DNA of 5,172 nt, from positions 1 through 5,172 of the forward strand of contig CAYYRN010000070.1 in NCBI GenBank assembly GCA_964474295.1. Direction: 5' to 3'. Positions 1 through 5,050 of the stretch are shown here, in pieces. The translations under genes were made by a program, and so were the position numbers. This stretch comes from SIG575 sp964474295. Its GTDB lineage: Bacteria; Bacillota; Clostridia; Oscillospirales; Acutalibacteraceae. Positions within the stretch are counted from its first letter, which is position 1. Each line of letters opens with the position of its first letter. The notes below the pieces were generated by a model, which worked only from the letters and a program-made list of their open reading frames with translations, was not told where the DNA came from and did no database searches.

Positions 1-30
1 TTTTGTGCCTTTTTGAAATGTATTTGTAAC

Positions 31-59
31 TTTACTTTTTTGTAAAAATAATGTAGAAT
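31..59 (+). promoter_or_regulatory. Sigma-A-type promoter for the Wzy_C-family gene
   Basis: A -35-like TTTACT (31-36) and a -10-like TAGAAT (54-59, five of six consensus bases) are separated by the ideal 17 bases. Transcription would start near 65-67 and leave a leader of about 25 bases before the ATG at 91. The -35 box is weak (four of six), so the promoter may be modest or need help. No gene is seen upstream in the window, although bases 1-30 are too short to judge. Confidence 0.55.
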
Positions 60-75
60 ACAGTTAAATACAGTT
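57..75 (+). repeat. Ten-base-period direct repeat over the start site
   Basis: AATACAGTT occurs at 57-65 and again at 67-75, exactly ten bases (one helical turn) apart. The pair lies over the end of the -10 box and the predicted transcription start. This arrangement would suit a regulator binding two half-sites on one face of the helix, but it could also be chance in AT-rich DNA. No regulator is encoded nearby. Confidence 0.35.
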
Positions 76-78
76 TGC

Positions 79-84
79 GAGGTG
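79..84 (+). promoter_or_regulatory. Ribosome binding site that selects ATG 91
   Basis: GAGGTG at 79-84 lies six bases before the ATG at 91, a normal spacing. The in-frame GTG at 82-84 is part of this site and has no ribosome binding site of its own, so ATG 91 is the preferred start. Confidence 0.7.
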
Positions 85-90
85 AATCGA

Positions 91-1440
91 ATGACAAAAG
101 GTATTACGGAAAAAACAAAATTGACTGTTTTTAATTTTGTTTGTTTATGCTTTGCACTTGTGCCGCTTACATCCGACTATGTTTGTGCGGCGTACGCAAT
201 CGCAATGCCGTTTGTTTATAAAAGAAAATGTGCAAACCCGTTGGATGCCGTGAACAGATCCTCGAATCTGACGCAAGCATTTGCCGTGTTTTTGGGCATA
301 CAGTTTATACATATTCTGCGTTCGGATTTTAAAGTGTATTCGCTCGGATTTTCACTTTTGTGGCTTGTTATGTTTATGGGCTATATTTTTGTTGCCGACC
401 TTGCGGATACGAGGGAAAAAATCAATAAAATTTTGTTTACGTCCACCGTTGCCGGCGGTATAGCGGGCGGCATAGGTGTTGTTCAAATGTTTTTGTATCA
501 TTACGGCGGAATTGTCAATGAAAAGCTCCGCTTTGTTTTCAATCCTTTTTGGGATGTGTTTCATAAGGGTGTAGTTAAGCTTATGGCGGTGATTTTTCCC
601 GACAGGCTGGCTTCACACTTCGGTGTGGATTTTGACACAGTGCGGGTTTCATCATTTGCCACCCGTGCCTGTTCGACTTTCAGCAATCCCATTTTTTACG
701 CAATGTTTTTGGTTGTGGTTTTGCCCATCGCTATTCATTGCTTTTTCCAGATTAAGGAAAATAAAAAGCAGCGAGTAATCAGTGCTTTTTCAATAGTGCT
801 GACGGTTGCCGGCATTGCGTTGAGCTATTCGAGAGGTGCGTATCTCGCTGCGATTGTTGCGGTTATTATAACCTTGTTCTGCGAAAAAAAGCAGACGGTA
901 AAAACAATTTGCATAATGCCCGTGTTCTTGCTTCTTATGCCATCGGGAGCGTATGAAAGGCTCTTTACTCTTGTAACGAACAGAGAGGATGTTTCGCTTA
1001 CCACTCACGCGAAAATTTACCAAGCTGCTTTTGAAACAATAAAGGAGCATTGGTTGTTCGGCATAGGCACGGGTAATGCCGGCTTTGAACAGATATTGCA
1101 TAACGATTACGGAATAAATCAGCCTCACGCACATAACATTTTTCTTGAATTTCTCATAGAGGGCGGTGTTGTCGGCACAGGTGCTTTTGTTGCGTCACTT
1201 GTGATTATGGTAATTTCACTTGCGAAAATTTCCGTTAAACTCAAAGAATGTAGAGCTTTGGGTGTGACGCTGATTGCTTCGCTTGCGGGACTTGTTTGCT
1301 GCGGAATGTTCGATTTCGTTTTCTACGGGCCGAAGCCGATACAGATATTCTTTATGCTTTCGGGTGTTATTGAGGCTGTAAGGCATCTTTACGGACGTAA
1401 GCTCAGCGGTGACGAGTTTTTTGAATTTAAAGAACAGTAA
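91..1440 (+). CDS. O-antigen ligase / polysaccharide polymerase family membrane protein (Wzy_C)
   Basis: This is a 449-residue polytopic membrane protein, close to the usual 400-450 of the family. Hydrophobic spans cover roughly residues 11-42, 62-76, 85-104, 116-136, 200-218, 229-262, 270-284, 358-380 and 388-427. Family hallmarks are a TFSNP motif (residues 196-200), SYSRGAY (245-251) at the head of a membrane span, and the Wzy_C signature: the GIGTGNAGF stretch (324-332), then a large outer loop with HAHN (346-349) and FLEFLIEGG (351-359). Such proteins polymerise or transfer lipid-linked glycans on the outer face of the membrane. In a Gram-positive cell the likely role is capsule, exopolysaccharide or wall-glycan assembly rather than LPS ligation. 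The substrate cannot be told. No glycosyltransferase or flippase lies beside it, and it has its own promoter and terminator, so it looks monocistronic. The family assignment is firm; the precise activity is not. Confidence 0.85.
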   Translation: MTKGITEKTKLTVFNFVCLCFALVPLTSDYVCAAYAIAMPFVYKRKCANPLDAVNRSSNLTQAFAVFLGIQFIHILRSDFKVYSLGFSLLWLVMFMGYIFVADLADTREKINKILFTSTVAGGIAGGIGVVQMFLYHYGGIVNEKLRFVFNPFWDVFHKGVVKLMAVIFPDRLASHFGVDFDTVRVSSFATRACSTFSNPIFYAMFLVVVLPIAIHCFFQIKENKKQRVISAFSIVLTVAGIALSYSRGAYLAAIVAVIITLFCEKKQTVKTICIMPVFLLLMPSGAYERLFTLVTNREDVSLTTHAKIYQAAFETIKEHWLFGIGTGNAGFEQILHNDYGINQPHAHNIFLEFLIEGGVVGTGAFVASLVIMVISLAKISVKLKECRALGVTLIASLAGLVCCGMFDFVFYGPKPIQIFFMLSGVIEAVRHLYGRKLSGDEFFEFKEQ

Positions 1441-1442
1441 TG

Positions 1443-1456
1443 AGACTGTAAAGTCT
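1443..1456 (+). other. Small GNRA-type hairpin just after the stop codon
   Basis: AGACT (1443-1447) and AGTCT (1452-1456) pair perfectly around GTAA, which fits the stable GNRA tetraloop pattern. It begins three bases after the stop codon and has no T-tract, so it is not a terminator. It might protect the 3' end of the mRNA; chance cannot be excluded with only five pairs. Confidence 0.3.
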
Positions 1457-1473
1457 GACAAAACAAAACAGAA

Positions 1474-1530
1474 ACCCTGCCGTGTTGTCTTCGAGCGTAG
1501 CGAAAGATCACGGCAGGGTAGTCTTTTTTT
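1474..1530 (+). terminator. Rho-independent terminator, probably two-way
   Basis: ACCCTGCCGTG (1474-1484) pairs perfectly over 11 GC-rich base pairs with CACGGCAGGGT (1509-1519). Three bases later comes a C and seven T (1524-1530). The 24-base loop can itself pair (TTCG 1490-1493 with CGAA 1501-1504, extendable past a bulged A). The other side of the stem is A-rich (1460-1474), giving a T-rich tract on the minus strand, so the same hairpin could also end rsmA transcripts arriving from the right. That fits its place between convergent genes. The loop carries GAGCGTAGCGAA (1493-1504), a repeat-like core discussed under findings. Confidence 0.88.
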
Positions 1531-1533
1531 AAC

Positions 1534-1615
1534 CGTTATTTTGAGCGTAAGAAAAGAATTTGCTAAAGTAAGAGCGTGGCTTCAACAGGATTTTTCACTA
1601 AAGCTCAATATGACG
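1534..1615. repeat. Degenerate palindromic repeat element, 82 bases
   Basis: The ends at 1534-1559 and 1590-1615 are imperfect inverted copies, matching at 19 of 26 positions, around a 30-base centre. The left end contains TTTGAGCGTAAG and the right end, read on the minus strand, contains ATTGAGCTTTAG. This TGAGCG-type palindrome resembles small intergenic repeats that are scattered through many bacterial genomes (recalled pattern, not searched). It lies wholly between the terminator and the end of rsmA, encodes nothing, and the mismatches suggest an old, decayed copy. Confidence 0.5.
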
Positions 1616-1650
1616 TGTAAAATCAAGTTGACGAAAACAGGTGTTTTATA

Positions 1651-2508
1651 TCACAAAGCTTGTATTTCTTCGCAAAGACGTGCAAGCTCCTGCATTGTCA
1701 GCTTTTCCGCTCTTACGGAAGAATCCAGTCCGGCTCTTTCGATTGCGGCGATGACGTCCTGCTTCGGTATTCCCATGCCGGAAGAAATTCCGTTTGCGGC
1801 AGTTTTTCTGCGTTGAGAAAAAGCACTTTTTACGAGGGCGAAGAATTTCTTTTCATCACTTATTTCAATCGGCGGCTTTTCTCGAATTTTCAGTTGCATT
1901 ACGGCACTGTCAACTTTCGGTGAGGGAATAAACGAGCCTTTGGAAACACCGAAAAGCTTTTCGGCACGGGCATAATAATTAACAGCCACCGTAACCGCGC
2001 CCGATTCTCTTGAACCGACCTCGGCACAAAGTCTGTCAGCGGCTTCTTTCTGAACCATAACGGTCATATTTTCGATTTTTGCCTTGCTTTCGAGAAAATA
2101 CATAATTATGGGTGAGGTTATGTAATAGGGCAGGTTTGCACACACCGCAACTTTTTCACCGGGAAATTTTTCGTTTATTAACGCATTGATATCGGTTTTT
2201 AAAATGTCGGCATTAATAATTTCAACGTTATCAAAATCAGACAAGGTTTCGTCGAGAACGGGCAGCAGCGATGAGTCTACCTCGACCGAAACCACTTTTT
2301 TTGCCCTTTTCGCAAGCTCTGCCGTGAGTATGCCTACTCCCGCACCGATTTCTATTACCGAGGTAACACCGTCTGAAACGGCATATTCCGCCATCTGCGG
2401 GCAGACGTTCGGGTTGATAAGAAAATTTTGACCGAGCGATTTTGAAAACTGAAATCCGTGACGGGACATAATTTCTTTTATAGTGTTAATTTCCCATAAG
2501 TTTTTCAT
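1651..2508 (-). CDS. rsmA: 16S rRNA (adenine(1518)-N6/adenine(1519)-N6)-dimethyltransferase RsmA (KsgA)
   Basis: RsmA puts four methyl groups on two adjacent adenines in helix 45 of 16S rRNA, using S-adenosylmethionine, late in 30S assembly. At 285 residues it has the normal length. Visible motifs in order are the N-terminal FSKSLGQNFL (21-30), SAM-binding EIGAGVG (53-59), the acidic end of the next strand VSVEVD (73-78), catalytic motif NLPYY (125-129), the conserved MVQKEAADRL (151-160), FIPSPKVDSAV (193-203) and SAFSQRRKT (228-236) in the C-terminal helical domain. Nothing essential is missing. An in-frame TTG at 2524-2526 would add six residues, but it overlaps the GAAAGG ribosome binding site used by ATG 2508, so the ATG is preferred. 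The gene stands alone, divergent from galE, without the rnmV or ispE neighbours often seen in Firmicutes. Its promoter was not clearly found; TATACT on the minus strand (2568-2563) is a weak -10 candidate without a good -35. Loss of RsmA is known to give kasugamycin resistance. Confidence 0.97.
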   Translation of the reverse strand: MKNLWEINTIKEIMSRHGFQFSKSLGQNFLINPNVCPQMAEYAVSDGVTSVIEIGAGVGILTAELAKRAKKVVSVEVDSSLLPVLDETLSDFDNVEIINADILKTDINALINEKFPGEKVAVCANLPYYITSPIIMYFLESKAKIENMTVMVQKEAADRLCAEVGSRESGAVTVAVNYYARAEKLFGVSKGSFIPSPKVDSAVMQLKIREKPPIEISDEKKFFALVKSAFSQRRKTAANGISSGMGIPKQDVIAAIERAGLDSSVRAEKLTMQELARLCEEIQAL

Positions 2509-2518
2509 TTTTGTTTTT

Positions 2519-2524
2519 CCTTTC
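2519..2524 (-). promoter_or_regulatory. Ribosome binding site of rsmA
   Basis: On the minus strand GAAAGG lies ten bases before ATG 2508. The spacing is slightly long but workable. It overlaps the alternative TTG start (2526-2524), which argues against that TTG being used. Confidence 0.55.
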
Positions 2525-2535
2525 AAGCACTTGAA
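2522..2535. promoter_or_regulatory. Perfect 14-base dyad, possible operator
   Basis: TTCAAG (2522-2527) and CTTGAA (2530-2535) form a perfect inverted repeat around CA. The right arm covers most of the galE -35 box (2531-2536) and the left arm overlaps the rsmA ribosome binding site. A dimeric repressor bound here would block RNA polymerase at galE. With a two-base gap it cannot form a good RNA hairpin, so a DNA-level site is the better reading. The regulator is unknown. Confidence 0.4.
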
Positions 2536-2559
2536 TTTTGCGGTAAGTTGTCATATAAT
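2531..2559 (+). promoter_or_regulatory. Sigma-A promoter of the galE-hflX unit
   Basis: TTGAAT (2531-2536) and a perfect TATAAT (2554-2559) are exactly 17 bases apart. Transcription would begin near 2565-2567, about 25 bases before the galE start codon. This is one of the two best promoters in the window. The -35 box is shared with the dyad at 2522-2535. Confidence 0.85.
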
Positions 2560-2575
2560 GTTAGTATATTTTGTT

Positions 2576-2581
2576 AGGAGG
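2576..2581 (+). promoter_or_regulatory. Consensus ribosome binding site of galE
   Basis: AGGAGG ends nine bases before ATG 2591. It fixes the start: the open frame extends upstream to 2483, but that part would lie upstream of the promoter and across the divergent region, and it shows no epimerase similarity. Confidence 0.9.
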
Positions 2582-2590
2582 CTGTTTATT

Positions 2591-3601
2591 ATGTCGATTT
2601 TGGTAACGGGCGGTGCGGGGTTTATAGGCTCACATACTTGTGTGGAGCTTCTTAACGCAGGCTATGATATTATTGTACTTGATAATTTGTATAATAGCAA
2701 GAGTGAATCTCTTAAAAGAGTAAAAGAAATTACAAATAAAGATTTTAAGTTTTACGAATGTGATATCCGTGACAGAAAAGCACTTGATGAAATATTCGCA
2801 AAGGAAGATATCGAAGCGGTAATTCACTTTGCCGGTTTGAAAGCGGTTGGCGAAAGCTGTGTAAAGCCGCTTGAATATTACGATAACAACATCGGCGGCA
2901 CGGTTACTCTTTGCGAGGCTATGAGGGATGCCGGATGCAAAAAAATTGTTTTTTCGTCTTCCGCAACCGTTTACGGAATGAATAATGTTTCCCCCTTGAA
3001 AGAAACTATGGTTACGGGCGGCACAACCAACCCTTACGGAACGACAAAATACTATATCGAGCAGATACTTACAGACCTTTATGCTTCCGACAATGAGTGG
3101 AGCGTCATGCTTCTTCGCTATTTTAATCCTATCGGCGCACATGAAAGCGGAAAAATCGGTGAAAATCCAAACGGAATACCGAACAATCTTATGCCGTATA
3201 TTTCTCAGGTCGCTGTCGGCAAACGTGAGGTTTTGAGCGTTTTCGGCAATGATTACGATACCCATGACGGCACAGGTGTCAGAGATTATATCCACGTTGT
3301 CGATTTGGCACTGGGACATATTAAGGCACTTGAAAAAGCACTTGGGGAAACAGGCTGCAACGTTTACAACCTCGGAACGGGCAAAGGATACAGTGTGCTT
3401 GATTTGGTGAAAGCTTTCGAGAAAGCATCGGGCGTTAAAATCAATTATAAAATCGTGTCAAGGAGGGACGGGGATATTGCCACTTGTTATTCCGACCCGA
3501 CAAAAGCCAGAGAAGAGCTTGGCTGGACGGCACAGAGAGGACTTGAAGAAATGTGTGCGGATACTTGGCGTTGGCAAAGCCGAAATCCCAACGGATTTTA
3601 A
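2591..3601 (+). CDS. galE: UDP-glucose 4-epimerase GalE
   Basis: GalE is a cytoplasmic NAD-dependent short-chain dehydrogenase/reductase that interconverts UDP-glucose and UDP-galactose, for galactose use and glycan precursor supply. The 336-residue product is close to the 338 of E. coli GalE and needs no gap in the catalytic region. The Rossmann motif GGAGFIG is at 7-13, the NAD-binding DNLYNS at 31-36, HFAGLKAVGES at 79-89, catalytic S124 in SSSATVYG, and the YxxxK pair Y149/K153. The C-terminus ends in the family pattern DTWRWQSRNPNGF. Residue 299 is Cys (TGT at 3485-3487), where E. coli has Tyr. In the family a small residue here widens the sugar pocket, so activity on UDP-GlcNAc/UDP-GalNAc as well is predicted. 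It is transcribed from the promoter at 2531-2559, probably together with hflX three bases downstream. It could feed the Wzy_C-family product upstream, but that is inference. Confidence 0.96.
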   Translation: MSILVTGGAGFIGSHTCVELLNAGYDIIVLDNLYNSKSESLKRVKEITNKDFKFYECDIRDRKALDEIFAKEDIEAVIHFAGLKAVGESCVKPLEYYDNNIGGTVTLCEAMRDAGCKKIVFSSSATVYGMNNVSPLKETMVTGGTTNPYGTTKYYIEQILTDLYASDNEWSVMLLRYFNPIGAHESGKIGENPNGIPNNLMPYISQVAVGKREVLSVFGNDYDTHDGTGVRDYIHVVDLALGHIKALEKALGETGCNVYNLGTGKGYSVLDLVKAFEKASGVKINYKIVSRRDGDIATCYSDPTKAREELGWTAQRGLEEMCADTWRWQSRNPNGF

Positions 3602-3604
3602 TTT

Positions 3605-4855
3605 ATGAATTTAACGGAATTTGAAGAAAAACAGGAAAAGGCGGTTTTGGTTTGCGTCGATTTAGGCTTGTATGATTCGGAAAGCTCTCTTGATGAGCTT
3701 GAGGAGCTTGCAAAAACGGCGGGAGCCGAAGTGGTTGCAAGAGTTACTCAAAAAAGGGATAAACCCGATTCCGCATACTGCCTCGGCATAGGCAGACTTG
3801 ACGAGCTTAAAGCTTTTTGCGAAGAAAACGAATGTGACTTGATAATTTTCGATTGTGAGCTTACTCCGTCACAATTGAGAAATGTCGAAGATTACACGGA
3901 TGTCAGGGTGATTGACAGAACCACGCTCATACTTGATATTTTCGCAGGGAGAGCAAGAACAAACGAGGGTAAGCTTCAGGTTGAACTGGCACAGCTTAAA
4001 TACAGCTTGCCGAGACTTTCCGGTAAGGGTGTTCAGCTTTCACGTTTGGGCGGCGGTATCGGAACGAGAGGCCCCGGTGAAACAAAGCTTGAAAGCGACC
4101 GCAGACACATAAGAAGAAGAATTTCTTCCCTGACAACAGAGCTTGAAAAGGTTGAAAGCCGCAGGAACGATTTGAGAAAAAGGAGAAAAAAGGACGGCAT
4201 ACCGACCGTTGCGATTGTCGGCTACACAAATGCCGGCAAGTCAACCTTAATGAATTCGCTGACCGAGGCGGGTGTGCTTGCCGAAGACAAGCTTTTTGCA
4301 ACGCTTGACCCTACGGCGAGAGGCCTTGATTTGCCCGACGGCAGACGTGTTATGCTTGTTGACACGGTAGGACTTGTCCGCAGACTTCCGCATCATCTTG
4401 TGGAAGCGTTCAAGTCAACTCTCGAAGAAGCAGTGGCGGCAGATGTAATTTTAAATGTGTGCGATGCTTCAAGTGAGGAGTGTTCCGAGCATTTGAGGGT
4501 GACGGACGAATTGCTCCGAAGCCTCGGATGTATGGGCAAACCGATTATTTCCGTTATGAACAAGTGCGATAAAGTAGATGATATTTATGATTTGCCCACA
4601 ATCGGCAAGGTTGTGATGATTTCCGCACTTAAAAAGCAAGGACTTGAAAAACTGCTCGAAGCGATAACTTCCGAGCTTGAACCCACTCGCAGGCGTGCGG
4701 AATTGCTTATACCTTATTCGGCAGGTGATGTTGCGGCAAAATTCCGCAAGGACGGTGTTGTGGAATATGAGGAATACCGTGAAGACGGCCTGTATCTGAA
4801 GCTTATAGCAGACATATATATGCTTGACAGATTTAAGGAATATATTATCACTTGA
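3605..4855 (+). CDS. hflX: GTPase HflX, ribosome-associated
   Basis: HflX is a TRAFAC-class GTPase that binds the 50S subunit near the peptidyl-transferase centre. In several bacteria it splits stalled or hibernating ribosomes under stress and contributes to macrolide/lincosamide tolerance. The 416-residue product has the full two-domain layout. The N-terminal HflX domain (about 12-160) ends with the glycine-rich GGGIGTRGPGET (149-160), followed by a basic coiled-coil helix (161-197). The G domain then shows G1 GYTNAGKST (206-214), a G2-type threonine in FATLDPT (231-237), G3 DTVG (253-256), G4 NKCD (319-322) and G5 SAL (340-342), with a small C-terminal tail. After G3 the residue is Leu where Phe is more common (DTVGF), a conservative change. 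The start has only a weak GGA (3593-3595) before it and sits three bases after the galE stop codon, so translational coupling to galE is likely. No clear terminator follows before the tRNA promoter. Confidence 0.96.
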   Translation: MNLTEFEEKQEKAVLVCVDLGLYDSESSLDELEELAKTAGAEVVARVTQKRDKPDSAYCLGIGRLDELKAFCEENECDLIIFDCELTPSQLRNVEDYTDVRVIDRTTLILDIFAGRARTNEGKLQVELAQLKYSLPRLSGKGVQLSRLGGGIGTRGPGETKLESDRRHIRRRISSLTTELEKVESRRNDLRKRRKKDGIPTVAIVGYTNAGKSTLMNSLTEAGVLAEDKLFATLDPTARGLDLPDGRRVMLVDTVGLVRRLPHHLVEAFKSTLEEAVAADVILNVCDASSEECSEHLRVTDELLRSLGCMGKPIISVMNKCDKVDDIYDLPTIGKVVMISALKKQGLEKLLEAITSELEPTRRRAELLIPYSAGDVAAKFRKDGVVEYEEYREDGLYLKLIADIYMLDRFKEYIIT

Positions 4856-4857
4856 TA

Positions 4858-4886
4858 TTGACTTTTAAATGCCTTTTTGATAGAAT
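4858..4886 (+). promoter_or_regulatory. Strong promoter for tRNA-Arg
   Basis: TTGACT (4858-4863, five of six) and TAGAAT (4881-4886, five of six) are 17 bases apart, and the -10 box is preceded by TGA (4878-4880), an extended -10 element. The start would fall near 4892-4894, about 35 bases before the mature tRNA. The box begins only three bases after the hflX stop codon. The strength fits a stable RNA gene. Confidence 0.85.
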
Positions 4887-4895
4887 ATATTCACG

Positions 4896-4917
4896 CAAAA
4901 TTCAGTACGCAATTTTG
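4896..4917 (+). other. Leader hairpin before the tRNA
   Basis: CAAAATT (4896-4902) and AATTTTG (4911-4917) pair perfectly around an eight-base loop. It would sit almost at the 5' end of the precursor made from the promoter at 4858-4886. It might protect or guide processing of the tRNA leader. A weak terminator for hflX read-through is less likely, because the stem is AT-rich and only three T follow. Confidence 0.4.
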
Positions 4918-4918
4918 T

Positions 4919-4946
4919 TTAGCTAAATGGCTCCTTAGTTAAATGG
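4919..4946 (+). repeat. Short direct repeat across the tRNA 5' end
   Basis: TTAGCTAAATGG (4919-4930) and TTAGTTAAATGG (4935-4946) match at 11 of 12 bases with a 16-base offset. The second copy is the junction of the acceptor stem and D-arm of the tRNA. The first copy supplies the leader and the first two bases (GG) of the predicted mature tRNA. This suggests a local duplication at the 5' end of the gene. Confidence 0.45.
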
Positions 4947-5003
4947 ATATAATAAACCCCTCCTAAGGGTTAGTTGAGGGTTCGATTCCCCCAGGGGCTG
5001 CCA
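4929..5003 (+). tRNA. tRNA-Arg, anticodon CCT
   Basis: The 75-base sequence folds as a cloverleaf. The acceptor stem is 4929-4935 with 4993-4999; T8 A9 follow; the D-stem is GTTA 4938-4941 with TAAT 4950-4953 around a loop containing the GG pair 4945-4946. The anticodon stem AACCC/GGGTT (4955-4959/4967-4971) holds the loop CTCCTAA with anticodon CCT at 4962-4964, which reads AGG codons. The variable loop has four bases. The T-loop is TTCGATT (4981-4987), the discriminator is G5000, and CCA is encoded (5001-5003). Oddities are a G.U first pair (4929-4999), a second G.U at 4932-4996, G.U closing at 4938-4953, and an A.C mismatch in the T-stem (4977 with 4991). The fold is still clear; it is either functional with weak pairs or slightly decayed. 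It has its own strong promoter and terminator. Confidence 0.88.
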
Positions 5004-5005
5004 AT

Positions 5006-5035
5006 AAAAAAATCCCGATTCGTCGGGATTTTTTT
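5006..5035 (+). terminator. Rho-independent terminator of the tRNA
   Basis: Seven A plus TCCCGA (5006-5018) pair perfectly with TCGGGA plus seven T (5023-5035) around a TTCG loop, making a 13-pair stem whose lower half is A-T and doubles as the T-tract. It starts two bases after the CCA end. Because of its symmetry it could stop transcription from both sides. Confidence 0.93.
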
Positions 5036-5050
5036 GTTAAATGGATATAA
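5036..5050 (+). repeat. Exact 15-base copy of the tRNA D-arm
   Basis: GTTAAATGGATATAA at 5036-5050 is identical to 4938-4952 inside tRNA-Arg. It follows directly after the terminator T-tract and runs directly into the tandem array. No acceptor, anticodon or T-arm sequence accompanies it, so it is not a second tRNA gene. It may be a remnant or a recombination scar. Confidence 0.6.

Noticed and set aside
82..90. GTG start at 82 for the Wzy_C-family protein
   Set aside because: This codon is part of the GAGGTG ribosome binding site that is correctly spaced for ATG 91.
790..1134. 114-codon minus-strand open frame inside the Wzy_C-family gene
   Set aside because: It is antisense to conserved coding sequence and has no recognisable domain.
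1634..1647. Terminator of rsmA at AAAACA/TGTTTT
   Set aside because: The six-base arms have a two-base gap and no GC-rich stem, so it is too weak. The hairpin at 1474-1519 read on the minus strand is a better candidate.
1409..1816. 135-codon plus-strand open frame across the first intergenic region
   Set aside because: It overlaps the end of the first gene, runs through the terminator and palindromic repeat, and continues antisense to rsmA. There is no ribosome binding site and the product is low in meaning.
2483..2590. N-terminal extension of galE by 36 residues
   Set aside because: It lies upstream of and across the galE promoter and the rsmA start. The consensus AGGAGG and the Rossmann motif both support ATG 2591.
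2630..3319. 229-codon open frame on the minus strand inside galE
   Set aside because: It lies wholly antisense to a clearly conserved gene and its product has no recognisable family features.
3996..4301. 101-codon minus-strand open frame inside hflX
   Set aside because: It is antisense to the conserved GTPase core of hflX; the long frame reflects codon use on the real strand.
4253..4420. HflX G3 region with DTVGL instead of DTVGF as a sign of lost activity
   Set aside because: The essential Asp and Gly of G3 are present and Leu is a conservative substitution; the other G motifs are intact.
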